Source of the DNA: Selenomonadaceae bacterium
Lineage (GTDB): Bacteria; Bacillota; Negativicutes; Selenomonadales; Selenomonadaceae
Assembly (NCBI GenBank): GCA_022773425.1
Contig: JALFBM010000019.1
Coordinates: forward strand, 1 to 39,177
Direction of reading: 5' to 3'
DNA length: 39,177 bases
The notes beneath the pieces were generated by a model, which was given only the letters and a program-made list of their open reading frames with translations, ran no database searches and was not told where the DNA came from. Below, piece after piece: positions 30,258 to 39,177 of this stretch. The translations under genes were made by a program, and so were the position numbers. The first letter of the stretch is position 1; each line of letters begins with the position of its first letter.

Positions 30258-30785
30258 TTATGGGGAGACGGCATCCCAGCCGAGCTGGAGCGCCTTCATA
30301 TTTTGATCCACAGTATGCGGCGGCACGCGGTTTGCCACCGCTTTTTTGATGCTGTCAAACTGCACGATGCCCGTCAAATGCACGAGCGCGCCGAGCGCTA
30401 CGATATTGGCGAACAGCTTGCGGCCCGCTTTTTCGACCGCAAGCTTCGTGATGGGGATCCGGATGGTATGCGCGAACGCCGGCGGGTTCGGCACGAGTTG
30501 TTCATCGAGGATCAGTAACCCGTCCGGATGCAGATCCTTGTAGTATTTGTCCGCCGCTTTCTGCGTCATCGCCAGGACGACATCCGGCTGGCGCACATGC
30601 GGATGGTAGATGGGCGCATCCGAAAGGATAACCTCGGATTTTGACGCGCCGCCGCGTGCCTCTGGGCCGTAGGACTGCGACTGCACCGCTTCCTTGCCTT
30701 CGTCGACCGCAGCCTGCGCGAGAATGATGGCCGCCGTGATAACGCCCTGTCCGCCCGAGCCCGATAACCTCAGTTCCTTTCTCAT
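30258..30785 (-). CDS. korC: 2-oxoacid:ferredoxin oxidoreductase gamma subunit
   Basis: A 175-residue subunit of a KorABCD-type enzyme that decarboxylates 2-oxoglutarate (or a related 2-oxoacid) with CoA and ferredoxin. Typical start ELRLSGSGGQGVITAAIILA (near residues 4-23), then SQSYGPEARGGASKSEVILS and PDVVLAMTQ. No metal-cluster cysteines, as expected for this subunit. Start ATG at 30785 overlaps the korB stop by 4 bases. The substrate preference (2-oxoglutarate versus other 2-oxoacids) is inferred from the four-subunit order delta-alpha-beta-gamma, usual for KorABCD. Confidence 0.88.
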   Translation of the reverse strand: MRKELRLSGSGGQGVITAAIILAQAAVDEGKEAVQSQSYGPEARGGASKSEVILSDAPIYHPHVRQPDVVLAMTQKAADKYYKDLHPDGLLILDEQLVPNPPAFAHTIRIPITKLAVEKAGRKLFANIVALGALVHLTGIVQFDSIKKAVANRVPPHTVDQNMKALQLGWDAVSP

Positions 30786-31612
30786 TTCGCCGCACCTCCC
30801 GCACGCTCGATGACCTGATCATAGGCCGTATCGTAATCCATCGCCGTATCGCGGTAAAACAGCCCGATCGGGAATTTTTCGCCGGCCTTCTGCTCGTCCG
30901 GCAGCTTATCCCAGGCCGCTTTCATGACCGCGTTATCGCGCATCCACTTCATCATATCCGCGGGGCTGCCCATCTTGTTCTTGCGTCCGTAAGACGTCGG
31001 GCACTGCACGAGCGCCTCGATGAACGAAAAGCCCTTGTTATCGAAACCGCCCGCAATCATGTTCACGAGGTGCTGGACATGGTATGCGGTCGAGCGCGCG
31101 ACATAGGTCGCGCCCGCCGCCTCGGCGAGCTTGCAGGCGTCAAACGGCCGGTCCACCGAACCGTACGGCGCCGTCGTGGCCTTCTTGCCGAGCGGCGTCA
31201 TCGGCGAAGCCTGCCCGCCCGTCATGCCATAAATGTTGTTGTTGAATAACACGACGGTCAGATCAACATTCCGGCGGCAGCCGTGAATGAAGTGATTGCC
31301 GCCGATGGCCGTGCAGTCCCCATCGCCCGTGATCACGACGACGTTGAGGTCCGGATTCGCGAGCTTGATGCCCGTCGCGAACGGAATGGCGCGGCCATGC
31401 GCCGTATGCAGCGTATCAAAATCCATGTAGCCGGATGCGCGCGACGAGCAGCCGATACCGGATACGATGACCGTATTGTCCTGTGAAAGGCCCTTCTTCT
31501 CGATAGCCTGCACGATAGCCTTCATCGCAATGCCGTTTCCGCAGCCTGGGCACCAGAGATGCGGCAGGCGGTTCTGGCGGAAATATTTTTCGTAACTTCT
31601 CTCAACCATCAA
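30782..31612 (-). CDS. korB: 2-oxoacid:ferredoxin oxidoreductase beta subunit (TPP-binding)
   Basis: A 276-residue thiamine-diphosphate subunit. The TPP/magnesium motif is VITGDGDCTAIGGNHFIHGCRR, with GDGD and the following N. The cluster-type cysteines at LWCPGCGNG near the N-terminus and later C residues bind a 4Fe-4S centre. A stretch NNNIYGMTGGQASP is typical of this family. Start overlaps the korA stop by 4 bases, and korC overlaps its end. Acts in the cytoplasm, producing reduced ferredoxin, which could feed hydrogenase-linked or biosynthetic reactions (inference). Confidence 0.92.
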   Translation of the reverse strand: MMVERSYEKYFRQNRLPHLWCPGCGNGIAMKAIVQAIEKKGLSQDNTVIVSGIGCSSRASGYMDFDTLHTAHGRAIPFATGIKLANPDLNVVVITGDGDCTAIGGNHFIHGCRRNVDLTVVLFNNNIYGMTGGQASPMTPLGKKATTAPYGSVDRPFDACKLAEAAGATYVARSTAYHVQHLVNMIAGGFDNKGFSFIEALVQCPTSYGRKNKMGSPADMMKWMRDNAVMKAAWDKLPDEQKAGEKFPIGLFYRDTAMDYDTAYDQVIERAGGAAK

Positions 31613-32748
31613 GCTTTCCCTCCTGCCATAAACGCCGTCAGCGCATGCGTGATCTCCTGCGGCTCAAACGTCTGCATATTGTATTTGCCGCAGAGCTCGA
31701 CAGCGCAACGGCCCGCCGCCGCGCGGCGGACCTCACCGACCATCTGTCCATAGTTCAATTCGCAGACCAGAATGCCCTTTACTCGCGACGCGAGAGCCGC
31801 GACCGCCTCATCGGGGAACGGCCAGATGGTCTTTAGCCGCAGCATACCGACCTTCTTGCCCTGCCGGCGGGCCTCCGCGACGACCTCGTACGCCGTGCGC
31901 GCGGCGCCGCCATAGGATACGACCGCGTATTCCGCATCGTCCAAGAAAGATTCCTCCGTGAGCAGGATATCCTTGGCCCGCGCGATTTTCTCATGCAGAC
32001 GGCGGATCGACGCCTCCGTGACGGCGGGACTGCCGGACGGGAAGCCCGTGTCATCATGGATAAGGCCCGTCACATGGATGTGATAGCCCGTGCCGAAATC
32101 CGCGACATTCGGCACGAGATCCTCGTCCGGCGTAAACGGCTCATAGCCCTCGGCACGCGTGCATTTCGGCTGGCGGCGCGGATAGACCTCGACCTGATCC
32201 GGCAGCTCGACCTTCTCGCGCAGATGACCGACGACTTCATCCATCAACAGGATGACCGGCGTACGGAAACGCTCCGCGTAGTTCACGGCCTTGACCGTCA
32301 AATCAAAGGTCTCGCGCACGCTCCACGGAGACAGCGCGAGAATCGCATGGTCGCCATGCGTGCCCCAGCGCGCCTGCATGACGTCTGCCTGCGACGGCGA
32401 GGTCGGCTGGCCGGTCGACGGGCCCACGCGCTGCACATCTACGAGCACGCAAGGGATCTCCGCGCAGGCCGCGTAGCCGATCAGCTCCTGTTTCAGGGAA
32501 AAGCCCGGCCCGGAGGTCGCGTCCATCACCTTTGCGCCCGCGAGGCTCGCGCCGAGAATGGCGCCCATGCTCGCGATCTCGTCCTCCATCTGGACGAACT
32601 TGCCGCCCGTCTTTGGCAGCAGCCGCGCCATGGTCTCGGCAATCTCCGTCGACGGCGTGATCGGATAGCCCGCGAAGAAATTCACGCCGGCCGCAATCGC
32701 ACCCTCTGCGCAGGCCTCATTGCCCTGCATCAATCTCGCTTTGCTCAT
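31609..32748 (-). CDS. korA: 2-oxoacid:ferredoxin oxidoreductase alpha subunit
   Basis: A 379-residue subunit. The N-terminus KARLMQGNEACAEGAIAAG and the FFAGYPITPSTEIAE motif are the family start; the GPGFSLKQELIGYA and DVQRVGPSTGQPT segments follow. C-terminal domain with VSYGGAARTAYEVV and LVCELNYGQMVGEVRR. Standard length for KorA. Its start is 3 bases after the korD stop and its end overlaps korB. The order D-A-B-C is that of many Firmicute kor operons. Confidence 0.92.
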   Translation of the reverse strand: MSKARLMQGNEACAEGAIAAGVNFFAGYPITPSTEIAETMARLLPKTGGKFVQMEDEIASMGAILGASLAGAKVMDATSGPGFSLKQELIGYAACAEIPCVLVDVQRVGPSTGQPTSPSQADVMQARWGTHGDHAILALSPWSVRETFDLTVKAVNYAERFRTPVILLMDEVVGHLREKVELPDQVEVYPRRQPKCTRAEGYEPFTPDEDLVPNVADFGTGYHIHVTGLIHDDTGFPSGSPAVTEASIRRLHEKIARAKDILLTEESFLDDAEYAVVSYGGAARTAYEVVAEARRQGKKVGMLRLKTIWPFPDEAVAALASRVKGILVCELNYGQMVGEVRRAAAGRCAVELCGKYNMQTFEPQEITHALTAFMAGGKA

Positions 32749-32751
32749 GCC

Positions 32752-32952
32752 TCACGCCTCCTTGATCCGGTCGACAAATATCGCATAATCCGGGCAGCGC
32801 AGCTCACACTGCCCGCAGCCAATGCACGCGTCCCCGTGAACGACCTGCACCTTGCCGAGCTCGTCGACCGCGAGCACAGCCTTCGGGCAGAACGCCACAC
32901 AGATGCCGCAGCCCTTGCACCGCTCCATCTTGATGGAAATCTCAGACTTCAT
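32752..32952 (-). CDS. korD: 4Fe-4S ferredoxin-type delta subunit
   Basis: A 66-residue ferredoxin-like subunit with two CxxCxxCxxxC motifs: CKGCGICVAFCPK and CIGCGQCELRCPD, so two 4Fe-4S clusters. It carries electrons from the TPP site to external ferredoxin. Start: ATG at 32952 with AGGAGG eight bases upstream; the seven-residue longer frame to 32973 has no ribosome site. First gene of the kor operon, about 20 bases after the predicted transcription start. Confidence 0.92.
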   Translation of the reverse strand: MKSEISIKMERCKGCGICVAFCPKAVLAVDELGKVQVVHGDACIGCGQCELRCPDYAIFVDRIKEA

Positions 32953-32977
32953 AAAACGGCCCTCCTGATACACGAGT

Positions 32978-33007
32978 TATATATTTTTTATCATAGATGC
33001 TATGCAA
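32978..33007 (-). promoter_or_regulatory. candidate promoter of the kor operon
   Basis: On the minus strand TTGCAT (33007-33002), an 18-base spacer and TATATA (32983-32978). It gives a short leader before korD. The region also has a small CATAG-TCTG-CTATG dyad just upstream (33030-33043 region), possibly an operator. Confidence 0.55.
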
Positions 33008-33075
33008 AAACGCCTATACTGTTACATCATAGCAGACTATGAGAAAAAATTCCAGTCTTTTTGTAAATTCCTGTG

Positions 33076-34224
33076 CTAAATTTTTCCCGCAAGTATCTCT
33101 TTGGCCTTGGCGAGCTGTACGTCCTCCGTCGCATTCGGCGGCAACGGCACCTCGACATCCGGTTCGATGCCCGTGCCGTCGATGCAACGGCCATTCGGTG
33201 TATAGTAGCGCGCCACCGTGAGCTTCAGGCCGTCGCCGTGAAACATCGGCACAACGACCTGCACGGAACCCTTGCCGTAGGATTTCGTGCCGACGAGCGT
33301 TGCCGCGCCCGTGTCCTGCAAGGCGCCCGACAGGATTTCCGACGCGCTCGCACTGTTGCCGTCAATCAGCACGACGATTGGATACTTGCTCTGCTCGAGG
33401 TCAGAATCGTATTCCTCCTTGCTGCCGTTCCGCTGGATCACCGAGACAATCGGGCCCTTCGGCACGACGAGCTTCGCGATGTCCACGCAGCTCGTGATCA
33501 GGCCGCCGCCATTCTCGCGCAGGTCGATGATCAGCCCCTTCATGCCCTGGTTCTCGAGGCTCTCGTATGCCTTGCGGAACTCATCGCCCGTGTGCTCGCC
33601 GAACGACGCGATGCGGATATAGCCGATGCCGTCCGTCCCTTCGAGCATCTTTCCCTTCGCCGTATCGAGATGGATCGTATCGCGCGTCAGCGTCACGTCG
33701 AAGTCGTCCTGTCCCTCGCGATGAATCGTCAAGGTGACCTCCGTCCCCTTCTCGCCGCGGATTTGCATCGCGATCTGTTCCGGCTCAATCTCGCTCGTCG
33801 GCGTGCCATCGACCGCCAGGATCTCATCCCCGGCCTTCAGCCCGGACTTTTCCCCTGGGGTCCCCTCGAGCACCGACAGAATGGTCACCTTCTGATCCTT
33901 GAAGCCCATCGTTACGCCGATGCCGCCGAACTCGCCCTCTGTATGTTCCTTGAGCGTCTTAAACATCTCTGCATCCATATAAACAGAATGCGGGTCGCCG
34001 AGACTTTTCACCATGCCGGAAATCGCCCCATCCATGAGTGCCTCGTCGTCCGGCGCCTCCACATAGCGCATCTCGATGAATTTCCGCGCACCGAAAAAAC
34101 GCATCGCATCGCTGACGCCCTGCACCGAGGTCAGGCCCAAAAACCAGCAGACGCCGCCGAGCGTCAGGGCACTCGATGCGAGCGCGATGCCGATGCCGCA
34201 TAGAATCTTCTTTTTCTTCGTCAT
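33076..34224 (-). CDS. S41 family carboxyl-terminal processing peptidase (CtpA/CtpB-like)
   Basis: A 382-residue membrane-anchored protease. A signal anchor occupies residues 6-30, a PDZ domain about 90-170 (GGIGVTMGF, SGLKAGDEIL), and the S41 catalytic domain the rest. The catalytic serine is S293 in NSASASEIL, with K318 in KSYGKGSVQ and Q322 further on; the spacing S+25 and S+29 matches the known Ser-Lys-Gln triad of this family. Active outside the cytoplasm. It follows the M23 peptidase gene by 15 bases and is the last of the ftsE-ftsX-M23-ctpA run. No strong terminator is seen in the 102 bases before the kor operon. Confidence 0.92.
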   Translation of the reverse strand: MTKKKKILCGIGIALASSALTLGGVCWFLGLTSVQGVSDAMRFFGARKFIEMRYVEAPDDEALMDGAISGMVKSLGDPHSVYMDAEMFKTLKEHTEGEFGGIGVTMGFKDQKVTILSVLEGTPGEKSGLKAGDEILAVDGTPTSEIEPEQIAMQIRGEKGTEVTLTIHREGQDDFDVTLTRDTIHLDTAKGKMLEGTDGIGYIRIASFGEHTGDEFRKAYESLENQGMKGLIIDLRENGGGLITSCVDIAKLVVPKGPIVSVIQRNGSKEEYDSDLEQSKYPIVVLIDGNSASASEILSGALQDTGAATLVGTKSYGKGSVQVVVPMFHGDGLKLTVARYYTPNGRCIDGTGIEPDVEVPLPPNATEDVQLAKAKEILAGKI

Positions 34225-34239
34225 ACTGAACCTACCCTC

Positions 34240-35370
34240 TTAGAGATACCCATATGGGCTGACCGGCTCGCCGTTCTGGCGCACCTCGAAATGACAGTGC
34301 GGCCCGGTCGAGTTGCCGGTCGAACCGCAATAGGATATCACATCGCCCTGCGAAACGCTCTGCCCGACGCTGACCGCGAGCGACTGATTGTGCCCGTAGA
34401 GCGTCGTGATGCCGCCGCCGTGGTCGAGAATGACCGTGTTGCCGTAACCCGAAATCCATCCCGCATAGGTCACGGTACCGCTCTGCGCCGCATGCACGGG
34501 CATGCCGTAATCGCCGCCGATATCGAGCCCGCTGTGGAACCGCTGATCGCCTGAGATCGGGTGCGTGCGCCAGCCGAACTCCGACGTGATCGGCCCGGAG
34601 ATTGGCCAGATCATGGCCCCGCTACCAGACGGCTGCACATGGTAGTGACTATTTTGAATCATGCGCGTGATCTGCTTGGACGCCGCCATAAGCTCATCAT
34701 ACTGCCGATCAAAGACCGCCTTGTCGTTTTTCATCTTGTCGATGAGCTGCTGCCGCTTCTTGACCTTTTGCTCCATAACCTCGCGGGCCTGACGCGCCTT
34801 GAGCTCGAGCCCTTCCTGCTTTTCCCGATCCTCCGCGAGCTGCTTCTGCGTGTCCTCGATATCCTGTTTCTCCGCGAAGACGACCTGTACGAGGTCGTAG
34901 TCCTGCTGGATGACTTTCTTCAGCAGGTCCATGCGCGTCAGAAAATCCTGGAAATCCTTGGCCCCGAACAACACGTCGAGATACGAGATCTGCCCGTTGA
35001 TGTAGATATCCCGCACGCGCTTGCCGAGTGCGCCGCTTTTCTTGTCGTAGTCCGCCTGTACATCCTTTAGCCGCGCCTCGTTGTCCGACATGCGCGCCGC
35101 CGTCTCGTCAAGATTCGCTTTCGCCTCCTTGTGCGCCGCGATGGCCTTGTCCGCCTCCTCGTCGAGGAGGCGCTTCTCCTCGGAAATCGAATTAATGCGC
35201 GTCTGGATCTCCTGACTTTTTCGGAGTTTTTCCGCTGCCTGATCCTCGTAGCTTTGCTTTTCTTCCTCTGCTGTCGCCGCCCATACCGGCGCGAGCGAGG
35301 TCAGGAAAAACCCTGCGGAGAGTACGCAGGCAAGCCCAGCCTGCCTGCGCCCGTTTATCCATGTTCTCAT
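34240..35370 (-). CDS. coiled-coil M23 (LytM) peptidoglycan endopeptidase, FtsEX partner type
   Basis: A 376-residue exported protein. Signal peptide 1-32 (hydrophobic core, WAATAEEE). Residues about 35-265 are strongly charged and heptad-like, a long coiled coil. Residues 280-376 are a LytM domain with FHSGLDIGG (first His and Asp) and GPHCHFEV (the H-x-H), so the zinc ligands are intact, unlike EnvC, whose LytM domain lacks them. This gene order, directly after ftsX, is that of EnvC/PcsB-like effectors switched on by FtsEX at the septum. Start: ATG at 35370; the frame open to 35622 runs over ftsX. Two bases separate it from the ftsX stop. Confidence 0.9.
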   Translation of the reverse strand: MRTWINGRRQAGLACVLSAGFFLTSLAPVWAATAEEEKQSYEDQAAEKLRKSQEIQTRINSISEEKRLLDEEADKAIAAHKEAKANLDETAARMSDNEARLKDVQADYDKKSGALGKRVRDIYINGQISYLDVLFGAKDFQDFLTRMDLLKKVIQQDYDLVQVVFAEKQDIEDTQKQLAEDREKQEGLELKARQAREVMEQKVKKRQQLIDKMKNDKAVFDRQYDELMAASKQITRMIQNSHYHVQPSGSGAMIWPISGPITSEFGWRTHPISGDQRFHSGLDIGGDYGMPVHAAQSGTVTYAGWISGYGNTVILDHGGGITTLYGHNQSLAVSVGQSVSQGDVISYCGSTGNSTGPHCHFEVRQNGEPVSPYGYL

Positions 35371-35372
35371 GT

Positions 35373-36249
35373 TTACACCTTCAAGAAACGCTTTAGGGAT
35401 ATTGTACTGCCGATCGCGCCGATCACCATGCCCGAAAGCAGGATGCACACCGTCGCGATATGCATGAACGGATACTGCGGCATCAGCGGGAAAAACGCCA
35501 GGGTGCTGTAGATTTTCGCCGCCATCGCCGCGTAGAAGCTCCGCAGGGCAAGCGCCGCGAGCACGCCGCCGATGCACCCGAGCACAACGCCCTCGAGCAG
35601 GAACGGCCAGCGGATGAACCAATCCGTCGCGCCGACGTATTTCATGATGGCGATTTCCTTGCGCCGCGCGAACACCGTCAGCCGTATCGTATTCGAGATG
35701 ATGAAGATCGTCGCGCCCGCGAGCAACAGCATCAGCGCGACGCCGAAAATCCGCATGAGCCGCGTGATATCAAAGAGATGCTGCACGACGTCCTGCCCGT
35801 ACTTGACACTCTCGACGCCGTCGTAACGCGAAATCGCCTGTGCCGCGGTCTCAACGAGTGACGGCTCCGTCACCGTGATCTCAAACGAATCCGGCAGTGG
35901 ATTTTGCCCGCCGAGCGCGTCGAGCAGGTACTTCTGATCGCCGAGACGCTCCGAAAGCCGCGCTTTGGCCTCGTCCTTATCCACGTATTTCACCGACTCG
36001 ATGCCCTGCATCTTGCGGATATCCGCTTCCAGGGCGTCCTTATCTGCCGTCTTGACGCCGTCCTCGAGATAGACCGAAATCTGCACCTGTGACTCGAGCA
36101 TATCCGCCATGCGGTTCACATTCACGACGAGGATCATGAACACGCCGAACACGAAAAGCGACACGGCGACGGTACCGATGGACGCAATCGACATCCAGTT
36201 GTTGCGCTTCAGCGAATGCGCAACCTCTGTGATAAAATACTCCGCCGTC

Positions 36250-36260
<11 letters not shown>
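35373..36260 (-). CDS. ftsX: cell division membrane protein FtsX
   Basis: A 295-residue ABC transporter-like membrane subunit. TM1 lies at about residues 22-45; an extracytoplasmic domain follows, and three more hydrophobic segments lie at the C-terminus (LLLAGATIFIISNTIRL, the IGGVLAALALRS region and the final HIATVCILLSGMVIGAI). It transmits the FtsE ATPase state to a periplasmic peptidoglycan hydrolase. Start: ATG at 36260 with GGGGG nine bases upstream; an ATG two codons earlier is possible. It overlaps the ftsE end by 11 bases. The longer frame upstream lies in ftsE and is false. Confidence 0.92.
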
Positions 36261-36936
<676 letters not shown>

Positions 36937-36972
36937 CCGGCCATCCCCCGTTTCTATTTCGTCAAACACTTT

Positions 36973-37002
36973 ATTTTATCATATTCGCAAGGGACAATGC
37001 AA
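36973..37002 (-). promoter_or_regulatory. candidate promoter of the ftsEX unit
   Basis: On the minus strand TTGCAT (37002-36997), an 18-base spacer and TAAAAT (36978-36973), with TGA before the -10 making an extended element. The -35 overlaps the U-tract of the terminator at 37001-37035. Confidence 0.6.
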
Positions 37003-37035
37003 AAAGCCGGGCACCCCCTCGAGGGCTGCCCGGCT
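37001..37035 (-). terminator. rho-independent terminator of the fusion-protein gene
   Basis: On the minus strand AGCCGGGCA and TGCCCGGCT form a 9-bp stem, with a CTCGAG-centred inner palindrome in the loop, followed by TTTTTGC. It lies about 40 bases past the stop at 37076 and borders the ftsEX promoter. Confidence 0.88.
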
Positions 37036-37075
37036 GCCGGCCATAACCGCCGCATCGTTTGCCGTCGCCGAGTCT

Positions 37076-38416
37076 TTAGATGCTTTCCACGTTATCCTGG
37101 CGCCGGTACTGCTCGAGCACGCGCGCCATCTGCACGCTTTCCTCTGCGGTCAGCATGGCCGAGGGCTTATGGCTTCGGATACAGTGCAGAAACTCCGCGA
37201 TCTCATAGCGGAGCCCTTCTCCCTGGAACTTGTAGAAATACTTCCGATTCTGATTGAGGTCCTCATAACGCACTTCAAAGTACTCAGTCTTCCACCACGG
37301 CGCCGGCACATAGATATAGCCCCGCGTCCCCGTGACGACGAGATTGCCCTCGCTCTTCGCGTCCAGCCCGATACCGGCACTGCCGATCGCGTTCCCGTAC
37401 TGTACGAAAAACCTCGTATAGATATCCTTTTTCTCCGCATTCGTCCTGGAAAAAAAGGCAATCTTTCGAAAATCCAGCCCCAGCAGCTTGAAAAAGGCGA
37501 GAAGCGGGTATTCCCCCAACGCCATCATACTGCCGCCCGAAGCCTCCCGGCAACGCTCCTGCAATTGGTTTCCCAGAACGCGCGTAAAGTTCGCGTCCAC
37601 AGACAGGATATTGCCGATCATGCCGGATTTCGCCATGGAAACCAGCCGCTGGAAGGCCGGGCAATAGGCCGTCTTGAGCCCGTGAAACAACAGCACCTGC
37701 TTCTCTTTGGCAAGCGCATAGAGCTCCTCTGCCTCACGCACCGTAAAGAACGCGGGATATTCTACCAAAACATGTTTTTTCTGCTCCAGCGCCTGGCGGA
37801 TATACGCCGCGTGATGGATGGGCGGCGCCGCGACATAGACGGCATCCACATCTTGAAGCAGCGCGTCCAGACCCTCATACTCCCTCACCTGCAGCATGCC
37901 AGCTATGTAGTGCTCCTGGTCTTTTCTCGCATCCGTTTCGTAGATTCCCGCCAGCTCCAGGCCGCTGACAAACCGCGCTTCCTCCGCAAAGCGCAGGGCA
38001 ATCCCCTCCGCTCCGATAATCCCCATGCGGAGCATATGGCGATTGCGTATTTCGGTGCTGGAAATGCCCTTCGTACGCGGCAGATACACGACCTTGCAGA
38101 ATTCCTGCAGATAATCGAAATGTCCCTTCCAATCTGAACCGACCGTAAAAATATCGACATCATACCTGTGGATATCGTCGATTTTCTGACCAAAGTATTC
38201 CTCGACGATAATCTGGTCGGCCAGGCCCGTTTTTCGGACGTTTTCAATGCGCGTCATGAGCGAATCGTGCACATTGAGCTTTCCGCGACCCTTATCGAAG
38301 GTATCCGACGTAACCCCGACGATCAGATAATCGCCGAGCGCTTTTGCATGCTTCAGCAGGTTATAATGGCCCTGATGAAACAAATCATACGTCCCGTAGG
38401 TAATTACCCTCGTCAT
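37076..38416 (-). CDS. TagD-type cytidylyltransferase fused to a Gfo/Idh/MocA oxidoreductase
   Basis: A 446-residue two-domain protein. Residues 1-130 are like glycerol-3-phosphate cytidylyltransferase: ITYGTYDLFHQGH (H-x-G-H), VGVTSDTFDKGRGK, and the closing GISSTEIRNR. Residues about 132-446 are a Gfo/Idh/MocA NAD(P)-dependent sugar oxidoreductase, with MGIIGAEGIALRF as the Rossmann start, VYVAAPPIHHAAY, EYPAFFTV where many relatives have EKP, and a substrate domain with SGGSMMALGEYPL. Fusion of a CTP-using transferase with a dehydrogenase recalls the Bcs1/Acs1 logic of making and activating a polyol phosphate, but the folds differ. The N-terminal domain could activate glycerol-3-P, which suits the LtaS-like enzyme in the window; this is inference. 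Its start overlaps the stop of the isomerase gene by 4 bases. Confidence 0.85.
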   Translation of the reverse strand: MTRVITYGTYDLFHQGHYNLLKHAKALGDYLIVGVTSDTFDKGRGKLNVHDSLMTRIENVRKTGLADQIIVEEYFGQKIDDIHRYDVDIFTVGSDWKGHFDYLQEFCKVVYLPRTKGISSTEIRNRHMLRMGIIGAEGIALRFAEEARFVSGLELAGIYETDARKDQEHYIAGMLQVREYEGLDALLQDVDAVYVAAPPIHHAAYIRQALEQKKHVLVEYPAFFTVREAEELYALAKEKQVLLFHGLKTAYCPAFQRLVSMAKSGMIGNILSVDANFTRVLGNQLQERCREASGGSMMALGEYPLLAFFKLLGLDFRKIAFFSRTNAEKKDIYTRFFVQYGNAIGSAGIGLDAKSEGNLVVTGTRGYIYVPAPWWKTEYFEVRYEDLNQNRKYFYKFQGEGLRYEIAEFLHCIRSHKPSAMLTAEESVQMARVLEQYRRQDNVESI

Positions 38417-39177
38417 GGACTTACCTCCCGTCTCATATACGCACCGATCTGTGCCAAAAATGCCAGCGCCTGCGCCTTCAATTCCTCCGGGAAAGCCGTG
38501 AGTACCGGCGCCGTTTCAAAGCTCAGGACACCGTCAAAACGGATATCCCGCAGGCCCTGAAGAAACCCCGTCCAATCCGTCGAGCTCGTGTTCTCCCGCG
38601 TTCGCGTAAACGTATAGGGGATCTGATGGAGATCGGCTACTCCATCGTTATCGTGAATATGCAGGACCTTCAATCGATGCCCGAGGGTATGGATAAACGG
38701 GAGAAAATCGATACCGACAAGATTGGCATGGCCCGTATCCAGGCAGAACCCGAGCACCTCCGCCCCATATTGCGCATTGATGCGGTCGATACGCGCCGCC
38801 ATCTTCCGCGCGTTGCAGCACGGCCCCTCCAGCATATGACGGCCAAGGCCGGAATAAAGATTCTCCATGCAAAGCGTAACTCCAAGCTCACTGGCAAGCG
38901 GCGCAAGGAAATGGATGAGCTTTTCCGTCTGCGCCCACTCGGCATCCTCACTGCCGAGCTCCCGCGCCAGCTTGAACCCATGCACCACGAGATACCGGCA
39001 CCCGAAAAACGCACAGATCCGCACGCTCTTCGGCGCCACCTGCTGCCAAAGATACGCATTAACCTCATCTGTCCCCCGCGGGACAAAAATCGGATACGGC
39101 ATATGCATCTGATGGATGCGCACGCCTGCCCGCGCCGCTCCCTGCTTATGCGGCGTGAAAAACCGCTCCAGCTCCTC
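38413..39177 (-). CDS. sugar phosphate isomerase/epimerase family (TIM barrel), 5' end beyond the window
   Basis: The frame is open from the stop at 38413 to the window edge, so the gene is incomplete at its start; the apparent GTG at 39123 is only internal. The visible 254 residues form the second part of an AP-endonuclease-2-like TIM barrel. Metal-site motifs can be followed in order: CMENLYSG (E), CLDTGHANL (D, H), VLHIHDNDG (H, H-x-D), and LSFETAP (E). Family members isomerise or epimerise sugars or sugar phosphates (e.g. hydroxypyruvate isomerase, inosose-type enzymes). It overlaps the fusion-protein gene by 4 bases, so it likely prepares the substrate used by the oxidoreductase domain. 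No specific substrate can be given. Confidence 0.78.
   Translation of the reverse strand, partial: EELERFFTPHKQGAARAGVRIHQMHMPYPIFVPRGTDEVNAYLWQQVAPKSVRICAFFGCRYLVVHGFKLARELGSEDAEWAQTEKLIHFLAPLASELGVTLCMENLYSGLGRHMLEGPCCNARKMAARIDRINAQYGAEVLGFCLDTGHANLVGIDFLPFIHTLGHRLKVLHIHDNDGVADLHQIPYTFTRTRENTSSTDWTGFLQGLRDIRFDGVLSFETAPVLTAFPEELKAQALAFLAQIGAYMRREVSP

Overview
The window looks like chromosome from a diderm Firmicute, most likely a GC-rich Selenomonas/Mitsuokella-type member of the Negativicutes (inference). The argument is the combination of a full set of Gram-negative envelope genes (heptose pathway, heptosyltransferases, an LptD-type outer-membrane protein) with Firmicute-flavoured content: an LtaS-like enzyme, an ftsE-ftsX-M23-ctpA cluster, a TagD-type cytidylyltransferase and strong GGAGG ribosome sites. 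Most of the window is visibly GC-rich. Almost every gene lies on the minus strand; the plus-strand exceptions are one tRNA, one small membrane protein and one candidate small RNA.

Layout from left to right (transcription mostly runs right to left). 39-6960: a glycosyltransferase operon (GT-B, WaaE-like GT2, DUF535/VirK, GT9, GT4, PIG-L deacetylase), clearly more AT-rich than the rest, especially 39-2839. 7200-17226: the LPS core operon lptD - heptose kinase - heptose-1-P adenylyltransferase - WaaC-like GT9 - LtaS-like phosphotransferase - GT9 - second heptose kinase - hldD - gmhB, closed by a strong bidirectional terminator. 17347-20076: an exported coiled-coil protein, a CDF metal exporter and a small exported protein, with a candidate plus-strand small RNA near 19507-19590. 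20185-28357: a membrane-bound uptake [NiFe]-hydrogenase (small, large and cytochrome b subunits) followed by a CGCG-motif/HMA-like small protein, hypA, hypB, the maturation protease, hypC, hypD and hypE. 28736-28811: tRNA-Ala(CGC). 28857-29684: larE. 29968-30246: a small membrane protein. 30258-32952: korDABC, a four-subunit 2-oxoacid:ferredoxin oxidoreductase. 33076-36936: ftsE-ftsX-M23 peptidase-ctpA. 37076 to the window end: a cytidylyltransferase/Gfo-Idh oxidoreductase fusion and an incomplete TIM-barrel isomerase.

How the genes fit together. The heptose genes make ADP-L-glycero-D-manno-heptose, which the GT9 enzymes add to the LPS core; gmhA is not in the window. The kor complex can supply reduced ferredoxin. 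The hydrogenase oxidises H2 at the membrane, and its hyp set matures the NiFe site, but hypF is absent here. LarE also belongs to nickel-cofactor biology.

The most interesting observations are: (i) the CxxCGC nickel motif that normally sits at the N-terminus of HypB is missing from HypB and found instead on a separate 80-residue protein with an HMA-like body and an HxHxH cluster; (ii) a candidate small RNA with a near-consensus promoter and a U-tract terminator; (iii) an LtaS-like enzyme inside the heptose operon together with a TagD-Gfo/Idh fusion elsewhere in the window; (iv) two heptose-7-phosphate kinase paralogues; (v) a 26-bp perfect palindrome inside the adenylyltransferase gene; and (vi) three places where a promoter is built into or onto a terminator-like hairpin.
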